A DNA stretch of 64,000 nt from Steroidobacter gossypii (GTDB lineage: Bacteria; Pseudomonadota; Gammaproteobacteria; Steroidobacterales; Steroidobacteraceae), in contig NZ_JAEVLS010000002.1 in the NCBI RefSeq assembly GCF_016801985.1, forward strand, positions 434,001 through 498,000, read 5' to 3'. Made by a program: the position numbers and the translations under genes. The notes below the pieces were generated by a model that saw only the letters and a list, made by a program, of their open reading frames with translations, was not told the origin of the DNA and ran no database searches. Shown piece after piece: positions 8,642 through 17,103 of the stretch. The first letter of the stretch is position 1; each line of letters begins with the position of its first letter.

Positions 8642-10823
8642 TCTCGGCACAGCTCGCGATGGGCAGGATCATTTGACAGAACACACCACTGGGCTCGAAC
8701 ACCAGTTCGAACTGACCACCGAGATCAGTCTCGATGCAGCGTTCCATCAATCGTACGCCGAAGCCCCGCCGAGTTGGCGGTGTTACGGCCGGGCCGTCGC
8801 GCTCGCGCCATTCGATGCGCAACGCTGGACCCTGTGCCGTCTCGATCCGCTGTGATCGAAGCGACAAAGTGCCGTTCTCGGACGAGAGCGCACCGTACTT
8901 CGTCGCGTTCGTCGCAAGCTCGCCGAGCGCCATGGTGAAGCTCAACGCGGCGCGCGGGGTGAGGTCGATCGAAGGCCCTTCGATGGTCATGCGTGCCTGC
9001 GCACCACCGGCCAGCGGGGCAAGCACCTCTTCTGCCAGCGTGCGAAGGGGGGCGTTCTGCCAATGGCGTTTCGTGAGCAAATCGTGCGCTCGAGCGAGAG
9101 CCAGCAGCCGCGCTTGGAAGTTGTTTGCGAAATCCGCCAGGCTCCCGGCGTGCTTCACTGTTTGCAGCGCCAGCGACTGCACCGTCGCAAGCGTGTTCTT
9201 TACGCGATGGTTCAGCTCGTCGATGAGAGTTTTCTGCCGGTTCTCGGCATGCTTGCGCTCGGTGATGTCGACCAGCATGTTGATCGCGCCGGTCAGCCTG
9301 CCGTTCGCATCGTGCAGGGGCATCGGGTAGGGAATGAAAGGAACGCGACTGCCATCAGGGCGCTCCGCCACGGCCTCCACACCCCGGACCGGACGATCCT
9401 CCTTCAAAGCAACTGCCATCGGACACTGATCGTGCGGCAGCGGCACGCCTTCGGGCGTGTACAGGCGCCAAGTCACACACCATTGCTGCCCGGCCAGCGG
9501 CGTCCGACCAGCCATTTCTACCGCGGCCTTGTTGAAGAAGGTGATGCGACCTTCCGCATCGGTCGTGTAGACCGCCGCGGGCAGCGCCTCGAGCAGATCG
9601 CGCATATGCTGTTCGCTCTCACGGATCCGATCTTCCATGAGCTTTGCAGCCGTCACATCCTGGACGACTCGAACTCCGTGACCGAAGCGACCATTCGCGC
9701 CGCGCACCGACGAGCTGTACACATCGAGGTAAAGCGACGTTCCATCGGGCCTGATGGCCTGCTTGCGTATGACGTAGTTGTCGATCTCGCCCCGGATTTG
9801 ACGCGCGTAAAACGCCGAGTCCTGTTCGCGGGAGCTTTCATGCGTATAGTCGAGGAAGCTCATCGTGAGCAGTTCTTCGCGGGAGCGCCCCAGCATCTTG
9901 CATAACGCGTCGTTGACACGAAGCAACCTGCCATGTTCGTCGACTTCGGCGATCCCGATTGTCGCGGCTTCGTAGGTTGCCGCCAGGCGGGCTTCGCTCG
10001 CGCGTCGCGCGGCTTCGGCCTCGTAAGTCTCCGTAACATCCATAGTGAAGCAGCGCGTGTTGATCATCCGTCCGTGTTCGAAACGGCAATTGGACGTGAT
10101 CAGGACGTGCTTGATCGACCCGTCCTTCGCTCGCAGGCGCGCGGCGTAGCGCTCCAATTGTTCCCCGCTCGCCAGCCGGTGCAGGATGTCACCGATCACC
10201 GGCGCATCCGCATGAAACTCTGCGATGTGCCGCCCCACGTACTCGTGCTGTGAATACCCGAGCAAGTTCAGCTCGGCCTGATTCGCCCGTTGGATGATGC
10301 CGTCGCCGCTGACGACGTGCAGCGCGATTGCGCTGTTCTCGAAAAAATCTTCCAGATCCTGGTGCTTGCGGCGCAGCTCGTCTTCGATCGCTTTGTGAGC
10401 GGTGATGTCCTGGAAACAATTGATCGCTCCTTGAATCCTGCCGCGGTGATCCTTGAGGGCACGGATATTCACGAGCGCGACGCACCGGGAACCATCCGGT
10501 CGTTCTATCACGACCTCCGCGTTTCTGGTCTCGACGCCCGATCGGACCGCTTCCGCCATGGGACAGACTTCGTGCGCCAACGGTGCTCCGTCCGTCAGGA
10601 ACAGGCGATGAGACCCGCAGAAGCGTTCCCTGGTTTCGGCCAACTCGGGAGCGCGACCCCATACTTTTGCGGCTTCGCTGTTGTACGCGACCAACCAGCC
10701 CTCGTTGTCGCAGATATACACTGCGCCCGGAATCGCATCGAGCGCGCTCGCGCCCGCCGCGACCAGCGCCTCATATTCCGTGGGGCGCCGGGCAGCCAGC
10801 GGGAATTCTTCTACGTTGGACAT
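8634..10823 (-). CDS. Multi-PAS sensor kinase of the HWE/HisKA_2 family
   Basis: A 729-residue soluble kinase with four consecutive PAS domains (roughly 20-130, 150-270, 280-400 and 410-525), several followed by PAC-like segments such as GAINCFQDITAHK and GAINMLVDITERK. An HWE/HisKA_2 dimerisation domain has His539 in LNHRVKNTLATVQSL. The ATP-binding domain is the short HWE type, with ALGELATNATKYGAL. The start at 10823 (MSNVEEF) is supported by GAGGAG six to seven bases upstream; an in-frame ATG 45 bases earlier has no such site. No transmembrane segment is seen, so it probably senses a cytoplasmic redox, light or ligand cue through PAS cofactors, which cannot be named here. It is co-transcribed with the receiver gene it overlaps. 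Confidence 0.9.
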   Translation of the reverse strand: MSNVEEFPLAARRPTEYEALVAAGASALDAIPGAVYICDNEGWLVAYNSEAAKVWGRAPELAETRERFCGSHRLFLTDGAPLAHEVCPMAEAVRSGVETRNAEVVIERPDGSRCVALVNIRALKDHRGRIQGAINCFQDITAHKAIEDELRRKHQDLEDFFENSAIALHVVSGDGIIQRANQAELNLLGYSQHEYVGRHIAEFHADAPVIGDILHRLASGEQLERYAARLRAKDGSIKHVLITSNCRFEHGRMINTRCFTMDVTETYEAEAARRASEARLAATYEAATIGIAEVDEHGRLLRVNDALCKMLGRSREELLTMSFLDYTHESSREQDSAFYARQIRGEIDNYVIRKQAIRPDGTSLYLDVYSSSVRGANGRFGHGVRVVQDVTAAKLMEDRIRESEQHMRDLLEALPAAVYTTDAEGRITFFNKAAVEMAGRTPLAGQQWCVTWRLYTPEGVPLPHDQCPMAVALKEDRPVRGVEAVAERPDGSRVPFIPYPMPLHDANGRLTGAINMLVDITERKHAENRQKTLIDELNHRVKNTLATVQSLALQTVKHAGSLADFANNFQARLLALARAHDLLTKRHWQNAPLRTLAEEVLAPLAGGAQARMTIEGPSIDLTPRAALSFTMALGELATNATKYGALSSENGTLSLRSQRIETAQGPALRIEWRERDGPAVTPPTRRGFGVRLMERCIETDLGGQFELVFEPSGVFCQMILPIASCAENG

Positions 10824-11051
10824 GTCGGTCTCCTCAGTCGGGGTCTCGACTAGTGAGTGGCCAGGCAACGGCGGCTAAGGTGTCTGCCGCTCACAGGGCG
10901 GGCCACGCATAGTCTACCAGCAAAGCATGGTGGCCTCCCTCGATTGCTGCCGGCTGAAGCTGTCGGCACAAATGTACGTGCCCGCCCACGTAGGCTTGAA
11001 ACTGGAAACTGGGCCACACGAGTATGATCAGCGCCGCACGCGCCTGGCGGC

Positions 11052-12266
11052 TCAGCGTTGCTGCTTGCTCCTCGTGGGGGCGGTTCGTTTGTTCGCGACG
11101 CGGTGCTTGCGAGGGCCCCGGACCGGCTTGCCACCCGCGCCGCCACGGGGGCGAGCCGTTTTGGTTGGAACGGTTTTGGCGCGGGCGCTCGGTTTGGAAG
11201 GTGCGACTGTGCTCGTCGCATCCATGTCGCCTTCTGGCCCCTCGCTCATCAATGCGTCCTTCTCACGCTCGAGCTCTTGGGCATCCGCCGCGCGTATTCC
11301 GAAACGCGAGGCGACGTCGGGAGCGTAGCGAAGCAGATCCGGCCGCAATCGGATCAACGCAAGATCCTTGGCCTTCGCCTCGAGCATCACGTCGAAGTCG
11401 AGCCCCTGGGCCAGGCGCATGAACGAGATGAATTCGAAGGGGTGGCAGAAATCGGCGTGGCCAGTCCAGACGGGCGCGACATTGATGATCGTGTTCTTGC
11501 GTGTCGCGGGATCCTTTCGCTTGAGCTCGCGCAGCTCCGTGCGTGGCGAGGAGAAGTGGATCTTCGGGCGGACACCCTCGGGCCACGTGGCCACCATGCG
11601 AGCCAGCGTGCTGCGCAGATCCAATCGGTCCGGGTTCAAGCACCAGAAGTGCTGATGGTCGAAGACCAGCCGCACGCCGGTGTGCTCGTGGATCCACAGG
11701 GTGTCGGAGGCGCTGAAGCGGATGTCATCGTGCTCCAGCACCATACGACGGCGCACCGGTTCCGGCAGACGCTGCCAGGTTTCCACCCAGCGCTGGTTGC
11801 TCGCCGCTCGATCGCCATAGACACCGCCCACGTGAATCACCATCACGGCTTCCGGCCCCAGCTCCATCAGGTCGAGCATCTCGGCCTGCGAGGTCAGGTC
11901 CCAGATACTCTTGAAGGTCAATGTCGAATCGGGGCTGTTGAGAACGACGTACTGCGAAGGATGGAATGACAGCCGGATATCGAGCTGCCGCGCCTTTGCT
12001 CCGATCGCGCGCAGTTCGCTCGCGCTCTCTTTGACCATTCCGTGAAACTGCGGCATGTCGGGATGGGTCGCGTAAGGCGCCAGGTCCGAAGACATCCGGT
12101 ACATGCGGATCTGATGTTTGGCGAGATAATCGAAGATCGCGTCGAGATAACCGAGGGAGACTTTCAAGTGCGGGTGGTTGGCCCAGCGACGCGAGTCATT
12201 GGACTTCAGATCGGGCTGGCCGAGCACCTTCACGGCGAAGCCGAGCCTCAAGTCCGGGGCGCTCAT
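11052..12266 (-). CDS. uvsE: UV damage endonuclease UvsE/UvdE with basic C-terminal tail
   Basis: A 404-residue TIM-barrel endonuclease that nicks DNA 5' to UV photoproducts. Family motifs run in order: RLGFAVKVLG, IRMYRMSSDLAPYA, DIRLSFHPSQYVVLNS, AVMVIHVGGVYGD, RMVLEHDDIRFS, VRLVFDHQHFWC and PKIHFSSPRTE, with the His, Glu and Asp metal ligands present. Bacterial homologues are usually about 300 residues; here the last 60-70 residues are a Lys/Arg/Pro/Ala-rich low-complexity tail that could add DNA affinity. The ATG at 12266 overlaps the DHH gene stop by four bases, so the two form an operon. The open frame continues upstream to 13124, but that part is an off-frame shadow of the DHH gene. 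Confidence 0.93.
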   Translation of the reverse strand: MSAPDLRLGFAVKVLGQPDLKSNDSRRWANHPHLKVSLGYLDAIFDYLAKHQIRMYRMSSDLAPYATHPDMPQFHGMVKESASELRAIGAKARQLDIRLSFHPSQYVVLNSPDSTLTFKSIWDLTSQAEMLDLMELGPEAVMVIHVGGVYGDRAASNQRWVETWQRLPEPVRRRMVLEHDDIRFSASDTLWIHEHTGVRLVFDHQHFWCLNPDRLDLRSTLARMVATWPEGVRPKIHFSSPRTELRELKRKDPATRKNTIINVAPVWTGHADFCHPFEFISFMRLAQGLDFDVMLEAKAKDLALIRLRPDLLRYAPDVASRFGIRAADAQELEREKDALMSEGPEGDMDATSTVAPSKPSARAKTVPTKTARPRGGAGGKPVRGPRKHRVANKRTAPTRSKQQR

Positions 12267-13345
12267 TCGGCAACCTGCGCTTCGGCGCCGAAGCCGAGAT
12301 TGCCAACGAACTCGTTCCACCGGGCAACCTGCAAGGCTCCGCCCGACGCCTTGCGATGGCCGCCGCCGTAGCTGGCGTCGGTCACTGCAGGGGCGCGATC
12401 GCGAAGGAATGCCACGAGATCCACGTCTGCGGCCGCTCTGGCCGCGAAGTGAACCCAGCCCGCGCGAAATCCATGATTCGCGGCGATAACGACGCGGCGC
12501 TTCATCCTTTGGCTCCACATCTGCGCAATCAGCGGATGAATCTGGCAAGCCGAAGCGAATTGTATGAGCGCCACCTCGGCGTTGACTCGGGGAGCGGTTC
12601 GGCGCACGCGCTCGAGCTCGCTTCTGACTTCGTCGCGAGCGGCGATGAGTTGCGCGGTCTCTGGATGTTCGCCCGAAACGATTTCGCGCGGGTGCTTTGC
12701 TTTGAGCAGCAGCGCAAGCGCGGGGGTGGCATCGCCCGATGACGAGCGACGCGGCTGATTGATGAGCGTGGTCGCTGCTCGCAGTACGGTCAATCCATAG
12801 CGGGCTCGCGCTTGATCCATCTCCGGGAATCCGAGGCCCTCGGCCATGTCGCCAATGATTCCAATTGCAGCGAGCCAGAGCAGGTGCGTGGCGTCCGCCA
12901 GTATCGAAGCGCATCGATAGGAGAGCAGGCTGGACGTAGGAATCGGGCTCATCCCGAATCCAGTGATCAGAGTGGCTGCCGCGGGAGCGCCTTGGGGAAC
13001 GTGGTGGTCCACCACTATAGTCGGCGTGCCTTCGCGGAGAACTCCGTCGCGCGCGCCCAGATCGACAACGATCAGGCCACCGATCTTTCGACGTGCCAAC
13101 TCCGCGCGGATCTCCGCCGACCACGGATTCTCGCCGCGCCCAACCAAGCGAACTTCGGATTGCCGCCCGATCGCCGGCAGCGTTCTCGCAAAGAGCGTCG
13201 CGGATGCCAGCCCGTCCGCATCGTGATGAGCCAGTATCAGCACCGGCTCGTTTCCGAACGTCGCCAGGCCCGCGGCGAATGCACGCTGATGTTCGGCATC
13301 CGCGGCGGCGTTGTCCGGCGACGGAGGACTATGAGGGTTGCGCAT
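12263..13345 (-). CDS. DHH-family phosphoesterase (RecJ/NrnA-like)
   Basis: A 360-residue metal-dependent phosphoesterase. The N-terminal DHH domain has LILAHHDADGLASATLFA, LIVVDLGA and the DHH motif TIVVDHHVP. The C-terminal DHHA1 domain has the RNA/DNA-binding signature SYGGGHRKASGGAL. The family includes single-strand exonucleases and nano-RNA or cyclic-dinucleotide hydrolases. Coupling to uvsE favours a DNA repair exonuclease acting after the UvsE nick, which is an inference from context. ATG 13345 was chosen because GGGAG lies upstream; the frame extends to 13444 without homology. It is shorter than full RecJ and lacks an obvious OB domain. Confidence 0.88.
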   Translation of the reverse strand: MRNPHSPPSPDNAAADAEHQRAFAAGLATFGNEPVLILAHHDADGLASATLFARTLPAIGRQSEVRLVGRGENPWSAEIRAELARRKIGGLIVVDLGARDGVLREGTPTIVVDHHVPQGAPAAATLITGFGMSPIPTSSLLSYRCASILADATHLLWLAAIGIIGDMAEGLGFPEMDQARARYGLTVLRAATTLINQPRRSSSGDATPALALLLKAKHPREIVSGEHPETAQLIAARDEVRSELERVRRTAPRVNAEVALIQFASACQIHPLIAQMWSQRMKRRVVIAANHGFRAGWVHFAARAAADVDLVAFLRDRAPAVTDASYGGGHRKASGGALQVARWNEFVGNLGFGAEAQVAE

Positions 13346-13437
13346 CCTCGTTCTCCCGTTCTCGCCATCGAACGGGCCGGACTGTGCGAAGTTCCACGAA
13401 ACCTCGCTCCCTACCGCTGAAAGGCCCCGCGGACGAG

Positions 13438-14328
13438 CTACCACCTAAGGTTGAGACTCAGGCCGCCATAGCCCGTGGCATCCGATCCGACACCCGAGGA
13501 ATAACCTATCAGCGGGCTGACGAGCCAGTGTTCGCCAACGGGTAGGTCAGCTTGCAACTGCCAGGTGCTCGAGGTCGCATCCGAACGCGCGACGCGATCG
13601 CGGAAATATTGAGCCCCGATGCTCGCGTGTTGCAGGTGATATTTGCCTCCGATCCGATAGGAACGATCGATGAATGCCTGTTCGCGCCACACGCCGGCAG
13701 GAATCGCGTTCAAGCCCAGCAGGGAGGACAGCGGCGAGGAGGGTGCAGCCGCGTCGGAGCGGAGATCGAAGTCATATCGATAGCGCATCAAGCCAGCAAC
13801 TATGCTCGCGCGCGCCGTCAGCTGCCAATCTCCATGAATGCCGAATCCAGTGCCGTTCGCGGACTCTTTGATCGTCGTGCTCACGGGCGATGAGAAAGCT
13901 CCGCCCGACCGCATCGTTTGTGTCGTCTGCGCATCGGTGGACCGCGCCAGGGCATCCACGCCGAAGCCACCCCGCACACCACGCCAGTCGAGCGCCGCGA
14001 CCCAGGTCTGCTGTTTGAACCGCGCATCGTCCGAACGCTGTGCGAACTCGACGGCAGCGCTGAACGTTTGCCCGCTCAAGCCGAAAGCCGCGCCGGCGAG
14101 TCGCCTGTTGCCCGCCCCGGCCAGCGCCAGATCTGTTCTACCGAACGTTCCTTGTACCCACGCATGTTCGCCCAGCGAGAAGGCGAGCTTGCCCAGCCAC
14201 TCGCGATTGCCGAGTTCGTCGCCTTGCACGCCCAGGGTGGCGGAGCGGGTCTCGGCGGCGCTGGCGCCGGCGTCGGCCGTGGCGAGGATCAGAGAATAGA
14301 TCGCAAGCAAACTACGTTGAACGCTCAT
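13438..14328 (-). CDS. Outer-membrane beta-barrel protein of unknown function
   Basis: A 296-residue protein with a signal peptide (residues 1 to about 25, ending ADAGASAAE). The rest is alternating amphipathic strands such as FSAAVEFAQRSDDARF, QQTWVAALDWRGV and ASIGAQYFRDRVA, ending in an aromatic residue (GGLSLNLRW) as in BAM substrates. No named family was recognised. The ATG at 14328 has GGAG six bases upstream. The gene is divergent from the hybrid kinase gene at 14652, with a shared intergenic region, so common regulation is possible. Transport, adhesion or structural roles are all open. Confidence 0.7.
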   Translation of the reverse strand: MSVQRSLLAIYSLILATADAGASAAETRSATLGVQGDELGNREWLGKLAFSLGEHAWVQGTFGRTDLALAGAGNRRLAGAAFGLSGQTFSAAVEFAQRSDDARFKQQTWVAALDWRGVRGGFGVDALARSTDAQTTQTMRSGGAFSSPVSTTIKESANGTGFGIHGDWQLTARASIVAGLMRYRYDFDLRSDAAAPSSPLSSLLGLNAIPAGVWREQAFIDRSYRIGGKYHLQHASIGAQYFRDRVARSDATSSTWQLQADLPVGEHWLVSPLIGYSSGVGSDATGYGGLSLNLRW

Positions 14329-14442
14329 CGAAGACTCCGGATGAAGAGTGATGTCCGGAGGACTACGTCGCGAGAGGCTCGTTTCTTCCACGGCGCGCGG
14401 TTCGCATCGATCGCACTCGGCCGCCGCCGGTTAGATGTAAGT

Positions 14443-14479
14443 GCGGTCACATTTCGGGTTGGCGGTAAAAATGTGCCGC
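14443..14479. repeat. Inverted repeat in a divergent promoter region (14329-14651)
   Basis: GCGGTCACATTT (14443-14454) can pair with AAATGTGCCGC (14469-14479), leaving one bulged base, across a 14-base spacer. It lies in the 323-base gap between the outer-membrane protein and hybrid kinase genes. It could be an operator or an RNA hairpin. Nothing else was recognised in this gap; its short open frames have no support. Confidence 0.4.
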
Positions 14480-14651
14480 TCCTGGATTAAAAGACGGTCT
14501 CGGTTCGTATTACCAGCAAACACAACGGCCACACGATCGAGAACTCAGCACTTTGAGGACGATGATTCCTTACAAGGGTTTTCGCGTACTCCTTCCTTCT
14601 CGTCAGTCTGTGATGGTTGCTGTCTCACCATGGCCAGAGTCGACATGACGC

Positions 14652-17099
14652 GTGAATCCTGACGACCCGATCTACGAGCAGCTCGCTCAGCAGGAACATC
14701 GGAGGAGGCGCCCCGCTGCTCTGCTCCTGGAGATTGCCCGCTCCGAGGGGGCCTCCACACAATTGCTGAATCGGGTGCTGGTCGGCTTAGCGGCTTCCGA
14801 GGCCGGTGTGTGGAGCTATGACCTGCACTTGAAAAGGGTTTGGTTCTCGCGGCAGAAGCGTGGTGGGCTCGGCTTCGCGGAACTCGACGTCAGTCGGGTA
14901 TTGAGACTGTGGCGGCATCTGCTGCATCCGGATGACTCGTTGCGGCTCAAGGAACACTTCGAGTCTTATCTGAAAGATCCCGTCGGAATCTTCGAGACCG
15001 AATTCCGGGCGCGGGGCGCGGATGAGTCGTGGCGCTGGATCCGCGCGCGTGGTCGCGTCATACGAGATGAGGCTGGGCTGGCCTCGCGGCTCGCGGGCGC
15101 ATACTTCGACGTGACGAAGTACCGGGCTGTTCGGGAGCAGCTCGCAAGGGATCGAGATCTCTCAGACCAGATCGTCAACAGCCTGCCCGGCGTTTTCTAC
15201 ATCTTCGACGAGCAGGGCCGCTACCTGCGGTGGAATGACAATCTGGAGCGCGTCAGCGGGTATACCTCCCAGGAAATTGCCGCTCTCAATCCCTTGCAGT
15301 TCTTCAGCGGCGCCGACGTGGAGCGGGTGCAAGCGCGTATCGCGCAGGTCTTCGAGGCCGGTCCCGCCGAGATTCAAGCCGACCTTGTGACCAAGGACGG
15401 CGCCGCACAACCCTATTACTTCACCGGCCGGCTCATCGACTATGACGGGAAGCGATGCGTCATCGGCATGGGGATAGATATCAGCGAGCGCAAGCGCGCG
15501 GAGGCGGCGTTGCAAGCCTCCCAGAAGCGATACCGGGCGCTCGTCAACGAAATCGAAGGCGTCGTTTGGGAAGCCGATCCGAGCAGCTTTCAGCTGACGT
15601 TCGTCAGCGATTTCGCCGAGCGTCTGCTGGGCTACCCCGTCCAGCAGTGGTACCAGCCAGGATTCTGGTCGGATCATATCCATCCCGAGGATCGGGAGCA
15701 GACGCTGAGCCACACCATGGAATGCATCGCACGTGGCGAAGTACACGATATCGAATACCGGATGTGCGCACGTGATGGGCAGATCGTTTGGGTTCGTGAT
15801 CTCGTCAGCGTGGAGGTCATCGAAGGCAAGCCACACCGGCTGCGCGGCGTCCTGGTGGATATCACGGAACGAAAGAAGGCCGAAGCGGCGCGCATCGAAA
15901 TCGAAGCGCAACTGCGACAGGCCCAGAAGATGGAAGCATTGGGAACACTCGCCGGCGGGATTGCGCATGACTTCAACAATCTCCTGACGACGATCCTGGG
16001 CAATGCGCACATTGCGCGACAGGACGCCATCGAAGGCAGCACTGTGCACGAAAGTGTCGATGAGATCCTGAAAGCGGGCCGACGTGCGAAGGACCTGGTT
16101 CAACGCATCCTGGCTTTCAGTCAGCCGCAGGCGCAATCGTCGGAGGCCGTGGACCTCGAGGTTGTTGCGCATGAGGTCGTGCGCCTGCTCCACGCGGTCC
16201 TGCCGGCCGGCGCCGAGATTGTATTTTCGTCTGCTGCGCCATTGCCGAGCGTTCGCGCCGATGCTTCACAGGTTCACCAAGTCATTCTCAACCTGGCGAC
16301 GAATGCGTGGCACGCTTTGGAGGGGCGCAACGGGCGGATCGATGTACGTCTGGAACGATTGGTGCTGGAGACCGCATGTGCCACGCATACCGTCGAGTTG
16401 CCCGCTGGCGAGTATGTCCGGCTGTCCGTGCATGACACCGGCTGTGGCATAGACCCAGCAACGCTGCCGCGAATCTTCGAGCCATTCTTCACCACCAAAC
16501 CCTCCGGAACGGGCACGGGGCTCGGCCTATCGATCGTTCACGGCATCGTTCACAGGCACGGCGGGGCGATTCGAGTCGATAGCGAGCCTGGCGTCGGCAC
16601 GACCTTTCATGTGTATTTCCCAGCCATTCACCAGGCCGCTGGCGCAACGGAAGTATTGGCGCCCGTCGATGAGGCACGGGGCCAAGGCGAACGTATCTTG
16701 TACATCGATGACGAAGAGCAGCTGGTGTTTCTGACTCAGCGGCTGCTTGAACGTCGCGGCTACCGAGTGATCGGCCACACATCGGCGGAGCAAGCGCTCA
16801 GCGCGTTCCGGGACGATCCTACCGCGTTCGATCTCATCATCACCGATTCCAACATGCCAGGCGTATCCGGAGTCGACCTGGCCAGGCAGGTGCTCGACAT
16901 ACGTCCCGATGCCGACGTGGTACTGACCTCAGGCTGCCTGCGGCCAGAAGAAATTGCGTGTGCTCGCGAGGTCGGAGTGCGGGACGTCATCTTGAAACCA
17001 AACACCATAGAGGAGCTGGCGCCCATGGTGCGTCGTCTGATCGATGACCAGCGGATGCGCCGGGCTGACGCTCATCCGCCCCGAGAAAGCAGCATCTGA
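14652..17099 (+). CDS. Soluble hybrid histidine kinase (three PAS, HisKA, HATPase, REC)
   Basis: An 815-residue kinase without membrane segments. Three PAS/PAC units lie at about 45-160 (FETEFRARGADESWRWIRAR), 170-280 (SLPGVFYIFDEQGRYLRW) and 285-405 (IHPEDREQTLSHTMECIARG). HisKA carries His439 in LAGGIAHDFNNLLTTILGNA, HATPase has SVHDTGCGIDPATLPRIFEP and GTGLGLSIVHGI, and a C-terminal receiver has Asp732 in LIITDSNMPGVSG. The start is GTG at 14652; its ribosome site is weak, so a nearby alternative is possible. The H-box is of the DFNN kinase type often found with C-terminal receivers. The stop is four bases from the stop of the convergent receiver-kinase gene. The signal sensed is unknown. 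Confidence 0.9.
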   Translation: MNPDDPIYEQLAQQEHRRRRPAALLLEIARSEGASTQLLNRVLVGLAASEAGVWSYDLHLKRVWFSRQKRGGLGFAELDVSRVLRLWRHLLHPDDSLRLKEHFESYLKDPVGIFETEFRARGADESWRWIRARGRVIRDEAGLASRLAGAYFDVTKYRAVREQLARDRDLSDQIVNSLPGVFYIFDEQGRYLRWNDNLERVSGYTSQEIAALNPLQFFSGADVERVQARIAQVFEAGPAEIQADLVTKDGAAQPYYFTGRLIDYDGKRCVIGMGIDISERKRAEAALQASQKRYRALVNEIEGVVWEADPSSFQLTFVSDFAERLLGYPVQQWYQPGFWSDHIHPEDREQTLSHTMECIARGEVHDIEYRMCARDGQIVWVRDLVSVEVIEGKPHRLRGVLVDITERKKAEAARIEIEAQLRQAQKMEALGTLAGGIAHDFNNLLTTILGNAHIARQDAIEGSTVHESVDEILKAGRRAKDLVQRILAFSQPQAQSSEAVDLEVVAHEVVRLLHAVLPAGAEIVFSSAAPLPSVRADASQVHQVILNLATNAWHALEGRNGRIDVRLERLVLETACATHTVELPAGEYVRLSVHDTGCGIDPATLPRIFEPFFTTKPSGTGTGLGLSIVHGIVHRHGGAIRVDSEPGVGTTFHVYFPAIHQAAGATEVLAPVDEARGQGERILYIDDEEQLVFLTQRLLERRGYRVIGHTSAEQALSAFRDDPTAFDLIITDSNMPGVSGVDLARQVLDIRPDADVVLTSGCLRPEEIACAREVGVRDVILKPNTIEELAPMVRRLIDDQRMRRADAHPPRESSI

Positions 17100-17103
17100 C
17101 ACA

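Noticed and set aside
12267-13124. N-terminal extension of the UvsE frame
   Set aside because: It is an off-frame reading of the DHH gene. UvsE homology begins exactly at ATG 12266, which overlaps the DHH stop.
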